From: Sphingomonadales bacterium 32-65-25
Lineage (GTDB): Bacteria; Pseudomonadota; Alphaproteobacteria; Sphingomonadales; Sphingomonadaceae
NCBI GenBank assembly: GCA_002280855.1
Contig: NCEU01000007.1
Location: forward strand, 310,001 to 374,000
Direction: 5' to 3'
DNA: 64,000 nucleotides
Shown here: positions 53,754 through 63,201 of the stretch, piece after piece
Layout: every line of letters begins with the position of its first letter
Position numbering within the stretch: the stretch's first letter is position 1
The notes under the pieces: model-generated
Told to the model about the DNA's origin: nothing
Databases searched by the model: none
What the model saw: the letters and a program-made list of their open reading frames with translations, nothing else
Program-made: the position numbers and the translations under genes

Positions 53754-54929
53754 TCAGTCGCCGCGCTTGCAATACAGCAGCACTGTCACGCCGGCCAGGG
53801 CGGCCGCCACGCTGCCGGCAATGATGCCTAGCTTGGCGGCCGCTTCCTGGGAGCTGCCTTCGCCAAAGGCCAGGGCAGAGATGAACAGGCTCATGGTGAA
53901 GCCGATCCCGCACAAGAGCGACAGGCCCCATATTTGCCAGACATTGGCATTGGCCGGCATGTCGACGATGTCCAGCTTCACCAGCGTCATGATCGCGCCA
54001 AAGATGCCGATCATCTTGCCGAACACCAGGCCGGCCGCGATGCCCATCACCAGCGGATTGATCGCGGTATCCAATGAAAGCCCGCGCACATCCACGCCGG
54101 CATTGGCAAATCCGAAGATCGGCACAATGGCAAAGGCCACCCACGGCGCAATGCCATGCTCCACCCGCAGCAGCGGGCTGTCACGGATCTCCGGCACGCC
54201 GGGGCTGGGCTGGATGGGCAGCGCCAGCGCGGTGATGACCCCGGCCAGCGTGGCGTGGATACCGCTGGCATGCACCGCAACCCACAAGGCCGCCCCCACC
54301 AGCAGATAGGGCCACACCACCTGCACCCGACGCCAGTTGAGCACGGCCAGCAGGCCGCACAGCCCGGCCGCTGCCGCCAGTGCCATCAGATCAACGCCTT
54401 CGGTATAGACAGCGGCGATCACCACGATGGCGCCCAGATCGTCGATCACGGCAATCGCCGTCAGCAGCAATTTCAGGCTGCCCGGCACCTTGTCGCCCAG
54501 CAGCGCCATCACGCCCAGGGCAAAGGCGATGTCGGTCGCGGTGGGGATGGCCCAGCCCTTCATATTGGCCGGTGCATCAAGATTGAGGCCCAGGAACACC
54601 AGCGCCGGCACGGCCATGCCCGCCGCTGCTGCTACGCCGGGCAGGATGCGGCGCGGCCAGCTTGCCATCTCGCCATCGACAAACTCGCGCTTGATCTCGC
54701 AGCCGACGAGCAGGAAAAACAGCGCCATCAACGCATCGTTGATCCAGTGGAGCAGGCTCATCGGCCCGACGTCCACGTGCAGCAGGTGGAAATAATCCTC
54801 TGCAAGTTTTGAGTTGGCGATGCCCATCGCTGCTGCAGCCGCCAGCATCAAGATTTGGCCGCCCGCCGCCTGGCTGGACAGCAGTTCACGGATGACGCTC
54901 AGGCGCAGGCGGGGCAGGGGCAAAGCCAT
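53754..54929 (-). CDS. nhaA: Na+/H+ antiporter NhaA
   Basis: 391 aa, about 12 spans. NhaA landmarks: LLHWINDALMALFFLLVGCEIKREF (pieces INDALMALFFLLVG, EIKREF), GWAIPTATDIAFALGVMALLG with the TATDIAF motif, and LLTAIAVIDDLGAIVVIA with the catalytic Asp-Asp pair (IDDLGAI, about 165-171). Exchanges internal Na+ for external H+. Convergent with dps and without a terminator between them. Confidence 0.96.
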   Translation of the reverse strand: MALPLPRLRLSVIRELLSSQAAGGQILMLAAAAAMGIANSKLAEDYFHLLHVDVGPMSLLHWINDALMALFFLLVGCEIKREFVDGEMASWPRRILPGVAAAAGMAVPALVFLGLNLDAPANMKGWAIPTATDIAFALGVMALLGDKVPGSLKLLLTAIAVIDDLGAIVVIAAVYTEGVDLMALAAAAGLCGLLAVLNWRRVQVVWPYLLVGAALWVAVHASGIHATLAGVITALALPIQPSPGVPEIRDSPLLRVEHGIAPWVAFAIVPIFGFANAGVDVRGLSLDTAINPLVMGIAAGLVFGKMIGIFGAIMTLVKLDIVDMPANANVWQIWGLSLLCGIGFTMSLFISALAFGEGSSQEAAAKLGIIAGSVAAALAGVTVLLYCKRGD

Positions 54930-54975
54930 GGCCCTGCCTTACCAAGCAAGGCTTTGGCCGAAAAGCAAAACCGAT

Positions 54976-56064
54976 TCAGCGCGTGTAGTTGGTTGCCACC
55001 CAGTCGCGATAGCTGCCGTCAATCACCGCCCGCCACCAGCCTTCGTTGGCCAGATACCAGTCCAGCGTTTCGGCAAAGCCCTGATCGAATGTCCGCGCCG
55101 GGGCATAGCCCAGCTCGGCGCGCGCCTTGGTTTCATCGATGGCGTAGCGGCGATCATGGCCGGGGCGATCGGTGACGAAGGTCTTCAGGCTGGCCGTGGG
55201 CAGGCCCTTGGCCGCCGGCGAGTCCGGGAAGCGCGCGGCGAGGCCGGGGTCAGCGGCAAAGGCGGCGTCAACGGCAGCGCACAGCGTTTCGATCACGGTC
55301 AGGTTCGGCAGTTCGGCACCGCCGCCGATATTGTAAGTCTCGCCCACCCGGCCCTTGAGCAATGTCGCCTCAATGCCGCGGCAATGATCTTCCACCTGCA
55401 GCCAGTCACGGATCTGCATGCCGTCACCATAGATCGGCAGCGGCCGGCCGTGCAGAGCGTTGATCAGGAACAGCGGGATCAGCTTTTCCGGAAACTGGTA
55501 CGGGCCATAATTGTTGGAGCAGTTGCTGGTCGTCACCTGCAACCCATATGTGTGGTGCCAGGCCCGCACCAGGTGATCGCTGGCTGCCTTGCTCGCCGAA
55601 TAGGGGCTGTTGGGCGCATAGGCGGTTGTCTCGCTGAACGCCGGGTCGTTCGGCCCCAGCGTGCCATAGACCTCGTCAGTGGAGACATGGTGGAAGCGAT
55701 GCGGCACGCCCGACCCGGACAGCCAAGCGGCCCGAGCAGCCATGAGCAAAGACAATGTGCCGATGACATTGGTATCCACGAACGCCGCTGGGCCGTGGAT
55801 GGAGCGGTCAACATGGCTTTCGGCGGCGAAGTGCACGATGGTGTCGATGGCGTGGTCGGCTAACAGTTTTTCGACCAGCGCGGTGTCGCGGATATCACCA
55901 TGGACGAACTCGACACTGTTCAGCCCATCGAGATTGGCGCGATTACCGGCGTAGGTGAGGGCATCCAGGACGACCACGCCATCTTGCGGGTGATGCTGGC
56001 GCCAATAGTGCACGAAATTGGCGCCGATGAAGCCGGCGCCGCCGGTCACGAGCAGATTGGTCAT
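54976..56064 (-). CDS. rfbB: dTDP-glucose 4,6-dehydratase
   Basis: 362 aa, second step of dTDP-L-rhamnose synthesis. Rossmann motif VTGGAGFIGANFV at residue 6, DALTYAG, active-site HVSTDEVYG (Thr/Asp/Glu) and YSASKAASD (Tyr/Lys), TSNCSNNYGPYQFPEKLIP (pieces SNNYGPYQFPEKLI). ATG 56064 overlaps the rfbD stop (ATGA). Last gene of the polysaccharide block; no clear terminator follows. Confidence 0.96.
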   Translation of the reverse strand: MTNLLVTGGAGFIGANFVHYWRQHHPQDGVVVLDALTYAGNRANLDGLNSVEFVHGDIRDTALVEKLLADHAIDTIVHFAAESHVDRSIHGPAAFVDTNVIGTLSLLMAARAAWLSGSGVPHRFHHVSTDEVYGTLGPNDPAFSETTAYAPNSPYSASKAASDHLVRAWHHTYGLQVTTSNCSNNYGPYQFPEKLIPLFLINALHGRPLPIYGDGMQIRDWLQVEDHCRGIEATLLKGRVGETYNIGGGAELPNLTVIETLCAAVDAAFAADPGLAARFPDSPAAKGLPTASLKTFVTDRPGHDRRYAIDETKARAELGYAPARTFDQGFAETLDWYLANEGWWRAVIDGSYRDWVATNYTR

Positions 56065-56912
56065 GCGGTGAGGTCTTTCAGGCAGTCGATCAGTTCGTGG
56101 CGCCAGTGGCGGGCGGGGCCAGTGATGGCCCAACTGCTGCCCTTGTCGAGCACGCTCCACGCCGGGCGGCGCGCCGGGGTGGGATAATCTGTGGTGGCAA
56201 TCGGAATGATCGGCACGTGGCGGGTCAAAAGCCCCAGGCGCAGGGCCTCGTCCTGGATGGCGACAGCGAAATCATACCAACTGGTGATGCCCGCATCGGT
56301 CCAGTGGAAAACGCTGCTGTGGCCCTGCAAGGCCCAGATGGCGCGGGCAAGGCTGAGCGCGTGGGTGGGTGTGCCGACCTGATCGGCGACGACGCGCACC
56401 TCGTCACGTTCGGCCATCAGCCGCAGCATCGTACGAACGAAGTTGTTGCCCTGCGCTGCATAGACCCAGGCCGTGCGGATGATCAGCGGTGCCGGGTGAT
56501 GCGCGGCGGCGGCCTGTTCACCGGCCAGCTTGGTGCGGCCATAGGCGCTGGCCGGAGCGGGCGGCGTATCGGGTCGATAGGGCAGGCAGGCCTGACCGTC
56601 GAAAACATAATCGGTCGAAACCTGCACGAAGCGGGCGCCAACGCTGGCAGCGGCAGCAGCGAGATAGCCAACAGCCGTAGCATTGACCAGCAGTGCAGCG
56701 GCTTCTTCGGCCTCGGCCTTGTCCACGGCGGTCCAGGCGGCTGCGTTGACCAGCAGATCGGGCTTGGCGGCGGCCACCATGGCGGCAACCTGCGCTGCAT
56801 TGCCGATGTCGAACTCAGCCTCTGGCGGCGCGATCAGGATGACACCGTTCGGCGCACTGGCGGCGAGCGCGCGGCCCAACTGCCCACCGCTTCCAGCGAC
56901 GAGCACTCTCAT
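56061..56912 (-). CDS. rfbD: dTDP-4-dehydrorhamnose reductase
   Basis: 283 aa, last step of dTDP-L-rhamnose synthesis. N-terminal VLVAGSGGQLGRALA (nucleotide binding), VNAAAWTAVDKAEAEE, VSTDYVFDG, YGRTKLAGE (Tyr/Lys) and RTAWVYA. ATGA overlaps with rfbC before and rfbB after. Confidence 0.95.
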   Translation of the reverse strand: MRVLVAGSGGQLGRALAASAPNGVILIAPPEAEFDIGNAAQVAAMVAAAKPDLLVNAAAWTAVDKAEAEEAAALLVNATAVGYLAAAAASVGARFVQVSTDYVFDGQACLPYRPDTPPAPASAYGRTKLAGEQAAAAHHPAPLIIRTAWVYAAQGNNFVRTMLRLMAERDEVRVVADQVGTPTHALSLARAIWALQGHSSVFHWTDAGITSWYDFAVAIQDEALRLGLLTRHVPIIPIATTDYPTPARRPAWSVLDKGSSWAITGPARHWRHELIDCLKDLTA

Positions 56913-57454
56913 GCGAACATCTCCGCGTCAGCCAACAGCGGCGCGGCCTCATCCTTGCCAGAAAGCTGCGGCGCCACGCCCACATCCGGCCAGGCGATGC
57001 CGATGGCGGGGTCATTCCAGCGCAGGCTGCGGTCGCTGGGCGGATGATAGAGCGTCGTGCATTTGTAGAGGAAATCCGCCGTCTCGCTGAGCACCACAAA
57101 GCCGTGGGCAAAACCAGGCGGTATCCACAACATGCGGTGGTTTTCGGCGCTGAGTTCGACACCCACCCACTGGCCGAAATGCGGCGAGGAACGGCGGATA
57201 TCGACCGCCACGTCAAACACCACGCCTTCGGTCACGCGCACCAGTTTGCCCTGCGGGTTTTCCAGCTGATAATGCAGCCCGCGCAGCACGCCGCGCGCTG
57301 ACCGGCTGTGATTGTCCTGCACGAAATCCATGGTCAGCCCGGCCGCGGCAAAGCTCGCCTGGTTCCAGCTTTCGAGGAAAAAGCCGCGCGCATCGCCAAA
57401 GACCTTTGGTTCGATGATCAGCACACCGGGCAGGGTGGTTTCGACGATGTTCAT
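56909..57454 (-). CDS. rfbC: dTDP-4-dehydrorhamnose 3,5-epimerase
   Basis: 181 aa cupin enzyme, third pathway step. [19 protein letters not shown], catalytic His in LRGLHYQL, Asp/Tyr region [19 protein letters not shown] and [20 protein letters not shown] (pieces YKCTTLYHP). Both ends overlap neighbours by 4 bases. Confidence 0.95.
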   Translation of the reverse strand: MNIVETTLPGVLIIEPKVFGDARGFFLESWNQASFAAAGLTMDFVQDNHSRSARGVLRGLHYQLENPQGKLVRVTEGVVFDVAVDIRRSSPHFGQWVGVELSAENHRMLWIPPGFAHGFVVLSETADFLYKCTTLYHPPSDRSLRWNDPAIGIAWPDVGVAPQLSGKDEAAPLLADAEMFA

Positions 57455-58326
57455 CGGCCGTCCTTCAACTGGCCAAGCAGATACTCGCCATAACCGGACT
57501 TGCGCAGCGGCGTCGCGATTGCCTCCAGTTTGGCATCATCGATATGCCCCAGCCGCCAGACGATCTCTTCCGGGCAGCAGATCTTCAGGCCCTGTCGCTC
57601 CTCGACAATGCGGACATAATTGGCGGCATCGAGCAGGGAGGCGTGGGTGCCGGTATCGAGCCAGGCAAAACCGCGCCCCATCAGTTCGACGTTGAGTTTG
57701 CCGGCTTCGAGATAAATCCGGTTGAGATCGGTGATTTCCAGTTCGCCGCGCGGGGACGGTTTCAGATCGCGGGCCAGTGCCACGGCATCGCCATCATAGA
57801 AATAGAGGCCGGTGACGGCATAGTGGCTTTTGGGGTGCTCGGGTTTTTCCTCAATCGTTTCGGCCCGGCCCTGTGTATCAAACGATACCACGCCATAGGC
57901 CTTGGGATCATTGACGTAATAGCCGAAAACGGTGGCGCCGTCCTGCCGTGCATCGGCATTGGCTAGCAACTCGGGCAGGCCGTGGCCATGATAGATATTG
58001 TCCCCCAAGATCAGGATCGAGGGATCGTTGCCAACGAAATCTGCGCCGATGTGATAAGCCTGTGCCAGACCCTCAGGCCGTGGCTGCTGGGCGTAATTGA
58101 TGCTGATGCCCCACTGGCTGCCGTCGCCGAGCAGATGTTGGAACGCAGCCGCATCGCCCGGCGTGGTGATGATCAATATCTCCGTCACGCCGGCCAGCAA
58201 CAGCACCGACAGCGGATAATAGATCATCGGCTTATCATAAACCGGCATCAACTGCTTCGATACCGGTTTGGTCAGCGGATAAAGCCGTGTGCCTGATCCG
58301 CCGGCCAGGATGATCCCACGCCGCAT
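57451..58326 (-). CDS. rfbA: Glucose-1-phosphate thymidylyltransferase
   Basis: 291 aa, first step: dTTP and glucose 1-phosphate to dTDP-glucose. [32 protein letters not shown] (pieces [26 protein letters not shown]), [12 protein letters not shown] and [14 protein letters not shown]. Length is typical for RmlA. It follows the EpsD-like gene by 56 bases and starts the four overlapping rfb genes. Confidence 0.96.
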   Translation of the reverse strand: MRRGIILAGGSGTRLYPLTKPVSKQLMPVYDKPMIYYPLSVLLLAGVTEILIITTPGDAAAFQHLLGDGSQWGISINYAQQPRPEGLAQAYHIGADFVGNDPSILILGDNIYHGHGLPELLANADARQDGATVFGYYVNDPKAYGVVSFDTQGRAETIEEKPEHPKSHYAVTGLYFYDGDAVALARDLKPSPRGELEITDLNRIYLEAGKLNVELMGRGFAWLDTGTHASLLDAANYVRIVEERQGLKICCPEEIVWRLGHIDDAKLEAIATPLRKSGYGEYLLGQLKDGR

Positions 58327-58382
58327 ATGGTCGCCTCCCCGTTTCAGACGGAAGGCGGGGCCGCCCGTCGCTCGTCGCTCGT

Positions 58383-59330
58383 CTATTTCGCGGCCGGCCC
58401 AGCTGCCGGTTTGGCTGCGCCGCCTGCGGCCGCCGCAGTGCCGGCCTTTTCCAACTGCGCTGCCACCTTGTCCGGGGCGTCATAGCCCTTTCCATAGGTG
58501 ATTTTGGCCTTATTGACTTCGCGCAGGCGGGTCAACTCGGCTTGCAGACGCTTGCCCACTTCCTGGCGCTGGATCACCTGTTGGGCATAGCTGATGGCCT
58601 TTTCACCGATGAACGGATCGGTTTTCATTTCGGCAACGACGTTGACATAGACCACAGGGGCGGGGGCCCCCTGAGGCTGATCGGTGTACATGAACGGCTC
58701 TCCGTTCGGCCCCTTCGACAGTTTGACGAATTCCTGGCCCAGGCGCGGATCAAGCACCAGCGTGTCGATCTGCTGCGGAGCGCGGCGATATTCGATGTTC
58801 TGTTCGAGCAGCAGCCGTTCCACCTCCTGCATGGTCTTGGCTTCCTTCAGCGGCAGCGCGGCCGATTTGGGCGTGCGAAGGAATTGGATCTGATCCAGCG
58901 TCATGATGCGGCGTTCGGCAAACATGATCGGATTGTCGCTGATGAACTTCTGGGCGCCCTCACGCGGGGTCTGATTCACCTTGCCGGCCACTTCGGCCTG
59001 CAGCGCCTGTACCAGCAGATTCTCATCGGCGCGGGCCTTGGCCAACACGAATTGCGGCGACTGGTCCAGCTTCTTGGTGCGGGCCTCGGCGGCCAGCATC
59101 TTGCGCTCGATGACCCGCGACAGCGCCACCGCCTCGACCAGTTTGCGCGGTGCCGATTGGGCCTGGGACCCCATGCCGCCAATTTCGGCATTGACCTCGT
59201 GGATCGTGACATCCTTGCCATCAACTGTGGCTACCACCTGGCCTTCCGGGGCCTTGGCGTCGTTGCTGCACGCCGTCAGCGTCAGCGCGGCCATAGCGGC
59301 CAGCAAAATCGGAACTTGCGTCGCTTTCAT
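58383..59330 (-). CDS. EpsD-like peptidylprolyl isomerase lipoprotein
   Basis: 315 aa from ATG 59330. Lipoprotein signal with lipobox LTAC (Cys about residue 21), then [19 protein letters not shown] and a SurA/parvulin-type chaperone region, [21 protein letters not shown], a reduced rotamase part around 170-240, and an Ala/Lys-rich tail. The architecture matches the EpsD family of exopolysaccharide loci linked to PEP-CTERM/exosortase systems. Probably acts in the periplasm on locus-encoded export proteins. 107 bases after the first glycosyltransferase gene. Confidence 0.78.
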   Translation of the reverse strand: MKATQVPILLAAMAALTLTACSNDAKAPEGQVVATVDGKDVTIHEVNAEIGGMGSQAQSAPRKLVEAVALSRVIERKMLAAEARTKKLDQSPQFVLAKARADENLLVQALQAEVAGKVNQTPREGAQKFISDNPIMFAERRIMTLDQIQFLRTPKSAALPLKEAKTMQEVERLLLEQNIEYRRAPQQIDTLVLDPRLGQEFVKLSKGPNGEPFMYTDQPQGAPAPVVYVNVVAEMKTDPFIGEKAISYAQQVIQRQEVGKRLQAELTRLREVNKAKITYGKGYDAPDKVAAQLEKAGTAAAAGGAAKPAAGPAAK

Positions 59331-59437
59331 CACGTCACTCCCACCATTTTCATTCACGGCGAACACTTTCAATTCACCAAAATTATCGCATCTCTTGCCG
59401 CCCTGCGCCGCAATGGTCAATGGCGCGCAGAGCTTGT

Positions 59438-60520
59438 TCAATATGGCCGGCCGAATGCCGCGCTCATGATGGCACGGGCATTGCTGCCTTGTCTTCGCAT
59501 CAGCCGCCGCAGGATCTGGCCCCAGCAAATCAGCCAATGCAGTGGCCACAGCCAGCGATGATGGCGCCACGTGAAGCGCAGCCGCGATCGTGCCAACCAA
59601 TAATCGGCAAAGGCGCTGCGCTTCGCCCGCGCACTGCCTGATCCGATCGATCGGCCAGCCTTGTGAAACACGGTTGCGCCATGCGCAAAGGCGGTTTCAT
59701 AGGCCTGCGAACCAAGCTTGCGATTGCGCACCGCCCAGTCGATTTCTTCGAAATAGAGGAAATAATCTTCCTGCATCAGACCCACATCGCCGAGAAACCC
59801 GCGGCTGACAGCGAGGCTGGCGCCCAGCACGAAATCGGTGGCATCGGCCACATCCTGCGGGCTGTACTTGATGGTGGCCGGCTGCTCGCCGCCCAGTGAG
59901 CGGCCGCTGCCCGTGAAGATATTATAGGATGAACCGTTGAGCGCCTGGATACGATCGGGCGACCAATAATGGCGCACGACCGTGCCGCACATGCCGACGC
60001 GCGGCGTTGCCATCATGCGCGATAACAGGCCCATCGCCGCATCGGGCGCTACCACCGTGTCATTGTTGAGAAGCCAGAAATGCTTGAGCTGGCCATCGCG
60101 CAGCAAATGGCGCAGGCCAAGATTGTTCCCACCGGCAAAACCCCGGTTCGTGTCTGAAATGATGAGGGTCAAAGGTGCAATCACGCCACCTTCGCCCACT
60201 GCCATGCCGGGCAGTTCTGCCAAGGGCACCGGCTTGGCCACTGGCGGCGTGGAAAAGGCCGCCATGTCGGTCGATTCCGGTACGGCGTCCAAGGTTCCGG
60301 CGGCCCATGCGCGCAGACGATCGGCAGAATCGTCGTCCGATCCATTTTCCACCACCACGATCTTCATCGGAAGCGCCGATCGCAGCAGGCTTTCCAGGCA
60401 CTCAATGGTATCGGCAGCGCCGCGGTAGTTGACGATCACCACCCCAAGCAACGGTGGCAGGGGCGACGGGGCGAGCGCGCCAGGGCTGCGGGCGCTGGTT
60501 TCAGGGTTGGCGGCGTTCAT
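59438..60520 (-). CDS. Family-2 glycosyltransferase, rhamnosyltransferase-like
   Basis: 360 aa from ATG 60520, overlapping the upstream stop as ATGA. GT-A start LLGVVIVNYRGAADTIECLESLL (pieces VVIVNYRGA, TIECLESLL), VVENGSDDDSADRL, DTNRGFAGGNNLGLRH, DxD-type FWLLNNDTVVAPDA, and QEDYFLYFEEIDWAVR. This set is that of WbbL-like enzymes. With dTDP-L-rhamnose genes downstream, rhamnose transfer is the best guess. Confidence 0.85.
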   Translation of the reverse strand: MNAANPETSARSPGALAPSPLPPLLGVVIVNYRGAADTIECLESLLRSALPMKIVVVENGSDDDSADRLRAWAAGTLDAVPESTDMAAFSTPPVAKPVPLAELPGMAVGEGGVIAPLTLIISDTNRGFAGGNNLGLRHLLRDGQLKHFWLLNNDTVVAPDAAMGLLSRMMATPRVGMCGTVVRHYWSPDRIQALNGSSYNIFTGSGRSLGGEQPATIKYSPQDVADATDFVLGASLAVSRGFLGDVGLMQEDYFLYFEEIDWAVRNRKLGSQAYETAFAHGATVFHKAGRSIGSGSARAKRSAFADYWLARSRLRFTWRHHRWLWPLHWLICWGQILRRLMRRQGSNARAIMSAAFGRPY

Positions 60521-61455
60521 GCCGCATCGCCGTGCCAATGGGTGGCAGCATCCTCGCCGGTGGCGCTGATCACGCGCAGCATTTCGGTGCAGCGCAGCAG
60601 GCGAATCTTTGCCAGCACGGCCAGGCCGCTCATCTTGTTGGCCAAGCCTGACAGGCGTTCTGAGGACAGCAACCGACCGCCATCGACAATCACCGACGCC
60701 GGCATCAGCGCCGCCTTGAGCAGCCAGCGCCAAAGGGGCCGACCGGCGGCGCGATGTTCTGCCCAATCATGGGAGACATGGCGCCGCCATTTCACCGTCA
60801 GGCTGGCGACATCGGTGCGTGCCGGGTGATAGATGCGCATCGCCGGAACAAAAACCGGGCGATAGCCGGCCGCGCTGGCGCGACGCCCCCAGTCACGATC
60901 CTCGGCAATACCGATACCCGCGAAGGGCCCCACGGCTTCATGCACGCTGCGGTGCATGGCCAGGTTGCCAGTGCCGGAAAAGCCCTGCTTTTCGATATAC
61001 ATGCGCTGGCGGTAAGCAAATACGGCCTCAAAGGCTTCCACAGGCGTGAGATGTTCGGGATCAACGAAATCGATGCGCACGTCGCCTCCCACCACGGCGC
61101 GGGTGCCGCCGGCTTCCACGGCCTCCACGGCTGCCTTCAGCCAGCCATCGCCGGCCCGGCAATCGGCATCGATGAAGGCCAGCACTGGTGCACGGGCAAC
61201 CGCCACGCCAGCATTGCGGGCGGGGCCGGGGCCAGGTGTCGGCTCCGAAAGCAGGATGACGTCGGGGTGGGTGGCGACCACCTCGGTGGGCATCTGGCGC
61301 GAGCCATTGTCGACCACGATGATCTCCACCGCGCCGTCCAGCGCCTGAGCCTCAACCGAAATCAAACAGCGCTCCAGCGCATCGGCCATGTTGAAGTGCG
61401 GGATGATCACCGACACCCGAAACTGATCCGGGCTGCGTGCCGGCAGGCTGGCCAT
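60517..61455 (-). CDS. Family-2 glycosyltransferase
   Basis: 312 aa from ATG 61455 (GTG 61464 is in frame). VSVIIPHFNMADALERCLISVEAQ (pieces VSVIIPHFN), EIIVVDNGS, GPGPARNAGVAVARAPVLAFIDADCRAGDGWL (pieces FIDADCRAGDGW), and GIGIAEDRDWGRRASAAGY (base-like ED). A C-terminal amphipathic/hydrophobic region 230-270 suggests membrane contact. Acceptor and sugar unknown. Placed between the AAA ATPase and the rhamnosyltransferase-like gene. Confidence 0.85.
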   Translation of the reverse strand: MASLPARSPDQFRVSVIIPHFNMADALERCLISVEAQALDGAVEIIVVDNGSRQMPTEVVATHPDVILLSEPTPGPGPARNAGVAVARAPVLAFIDADCRAGDGWLKAAVEAVEAGGTRAVVGGDVRIDFVDPEHLTPVEAFEAVFAYRQRMYIEKQGFSGTGNLAMHRSVHEAVGPFAGIGIAEDRDWGRRASAAGYRPVFVPAMRIYHPARTDVASLTVKWRRHVSHDWAEHRAAGRPLWRWLLKAALMPASVIVDGGRLLSSERLSGLANKMSGLAVLAKIRLLRCTEMLRVISATGEDAATHWHGDAA

Positions 61456-61471
61456 TACAGGCACCTGGCCG

Positions 61472-62869
61472 TCAGGCAGCCAGCCGGGCCATGGCCGCCG
61501 ACATCATCAACAACGAAGCGACGCCGGGATAGCCAAAGCGGAAGTGGGGATCGCCCGGGCCTTCGCGCCGTTCCAGCAGGTCGACGGTGTTGACGAATAA
61601 CTTTAGGTCGCGCTCGATGGCCAGCGGCGAGTGGACGCCGCCCATTTCCGCATAAACATCATCGACGGTGAACCAGCCATCGGCCGAACTGCCGGCGCGG
61701 GCAGCCGCTACCAGCAGGCCCCAGTGCACCCGGGCCTCATCGCGGGCCAGATTGGCCTGGACGCGGCGCGGCAAGCTGGCTTGCCATTCGGCAATCACTC
61801 GTTCCACGGCCACGCGGGCATCGGCATCACCGACCACGCTGCGGTTGTCGTTCATGGCCAGCAGGCCGGCCTGGTGGCCGAGCAGGCGCACGAGATAGGG
61901 CGAGCCACCCGCCATCTGGGTGATCATCGCCAGCGCCGCCGCATCATAGCGGATTTCGGCCGCGCGTTCACCTAAGCGGAGCAGTTCCTTAACCTCGACG
62001 CTGTTCATCGGCCGCATCGGCAGGCCAGTGATGTTGCGGCGGATCGAGGGCGCATAGCCGATCAGCTCGTCGAGGTTGAGCGCGACACCGGTAATGATGA
62101 GCTGCACACGCGCTGCCCGGTCAGAAAGATTCTTGATTAATTCGGCGACTTCGCGGCGGAAGTTCACGTCCACGACGCGATCATACTCGTCGAGGATAAC
62201 CAGAACGCGGGTGCCGACCACCCCGGCCATCACGTCGGCTAGTTCGCGGGCGCCGTATTGGCCTTCGGGCAACATCACCTCGAAATTGTCGCCTTTTTCG
62301 GCCTCGGCCGAGTTGGGCAATACAGAGTTGTGATAGATGCGCGGAATGCGGGCGCACACCGAACGGAACATGTCGGAAAAATTGGCGGCCGTGCCGCAGC
62401 TGCCATAGATGACGAGATAGCGAGCTTCCCGGGCGGTTTCGGCAAACACATGGGCTAGGCTGGTCTTGCCGATGCCGCGTTCGCCATAGATCACGACATG
62501 GACGCGCTGTTCCTCGACGGCATTGATCAGGGCAGACATGGCCTCGCGGCGGCCGGCAAAGGATTCGCGGGCGATGACCGGCTGCGACGCGCCCAGTGCG
62601 TCACGCAGGGCAAGACGCCGGCGGGCCGATTCATTGGCCAGATCGGTTTCCACGTCGTCTGATGCACTGGCCATGAAACGCGGTAGCATCGGGCCCGGCT
62701 CGGCCGCAGCGCGTCGCCACACCTCGCCGCTGGCGCCAGGGGTGCCGTCGATAACGGTTGGTGCCGGTGCTGTCTGGTTGTCAGGCAGGGTGTCCGAGAG
62801 ATCGGGATCGGCCAGATCACTGCCGATCGGCTCGGCAGTTTCATCACGAAGCTTGCGTTTCCAAATCAT
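61472..62869 (-). CDS. AAA/STAND-type ATPase of the polysaccharide locus
   Basis: 465 aa from ATG 62869 (GGAG 5 bases upstream). The acidic N-terminal 100 residues have no domain signature. The ATPase has Walker A YGERGIGKTSLAH (about 129-141), Walker B VLVILDEYDRV (about 220-230), a sensor-like RVQLIITGVAL and a helical lid MAGGSPYLVRLLGHQA, followed by a C-terminal winged-helix-like segment. Resembles Orc1/ExeA-like ATPases. Position at the head of the glycosyltransferase-EpsD-rfb block suggests a regulatory or export-related role; none is established. Confidence 0.75.
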   Translation of the reverse strand: MIWKRKLRDETAEPIGSDLADPDLSDTLPDNQTAPAPTVIDGTPGASGEVWRRAAAEPGPMLPRFMASASDDVETDLANESARRRLALRDALGASQPVIARESFAGRREAMSALINAVEEQRVHVVIYGERGIGKTSLAHVFAETAREARYLVIYGSCGTAANFSDMFRSVCARIPRIYHNSVLPNSAEAEKGDNFEVMLPEGQYGARELADVMAGVVGTRVLVILDEYDRVVDVNFRREVAELIKNLSDRAARVQLIITGVALNLDELIGYAPSIRRNITGLPMRPMNSVEVKELLRLGERAAEIRYDAAALAMITQMAGGSPYLVRLLGHQAGLLAMNDNRSVVGDADARVAVERVIAEWQASLPRRVQANLARDEARVHWGLLVAAARAGSSADGWFTVDDVYAEMGGVHSPLAIERDLKLFVNTVDLLERREGPGDPHFRFGYPGVASLLMMSAAMARLAA

Positions 62870-62875
62870 AAACAC

Positions 62876-63201
62876 TCCGAAAAATCACGGCCGGATCCGG
62901 CTTGTTGCAAAATCGCCCGCCATCATCGAGCCAGCCGGCCCGCACTGGCTGCAGGCCGTTTCCTGCGCCGCCATAACGGCCACGACTTATCATCGCATGC
63001 TGTCGATGTGCCACGAAGCGGCCTCTGATGCGAGGGGGAATTGTGCCTCGAACGGGATAATTTGCTCAAAAAAGGTTGTGAAATCGGGTGAAAAGGTTGC
63101 CGCAAGTGGCGGATACGTGTACCGAACGTGCCGTTGGGGTTTCTAGTTTACGGTCGTAACTGAGTTGTAGTGACTTTGCGGCAAACTGTCGTGGTGGGGA
63201 C
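62876..63201. other. Divergent promoter region of the polysaccharide locus
   Basis: 326 bases without a credible gene between the AAA ATPase (-) and the beta-barrel (+) start codons. The right half is more AT-rich than its surroundings. It contains a sigma-54-like site for the minus strand (62998-63013) and GGTGGGGA as ribosome site for the barrel gene. Confidence 0.6.
62998..63013 (-). promoter_or_regulatory. Possible sigma-54 promoter of the polysaccharide block
   Basis: On the minus strand TGGCAC-ATCGA-CAGCA. The -24 box is perfect and the invariant GG-N10-GC holds, but the -12 box matches TTGCT only at GC. The leader to the AAA ATPase start would be near 117 bases. Confidence 0.35.
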
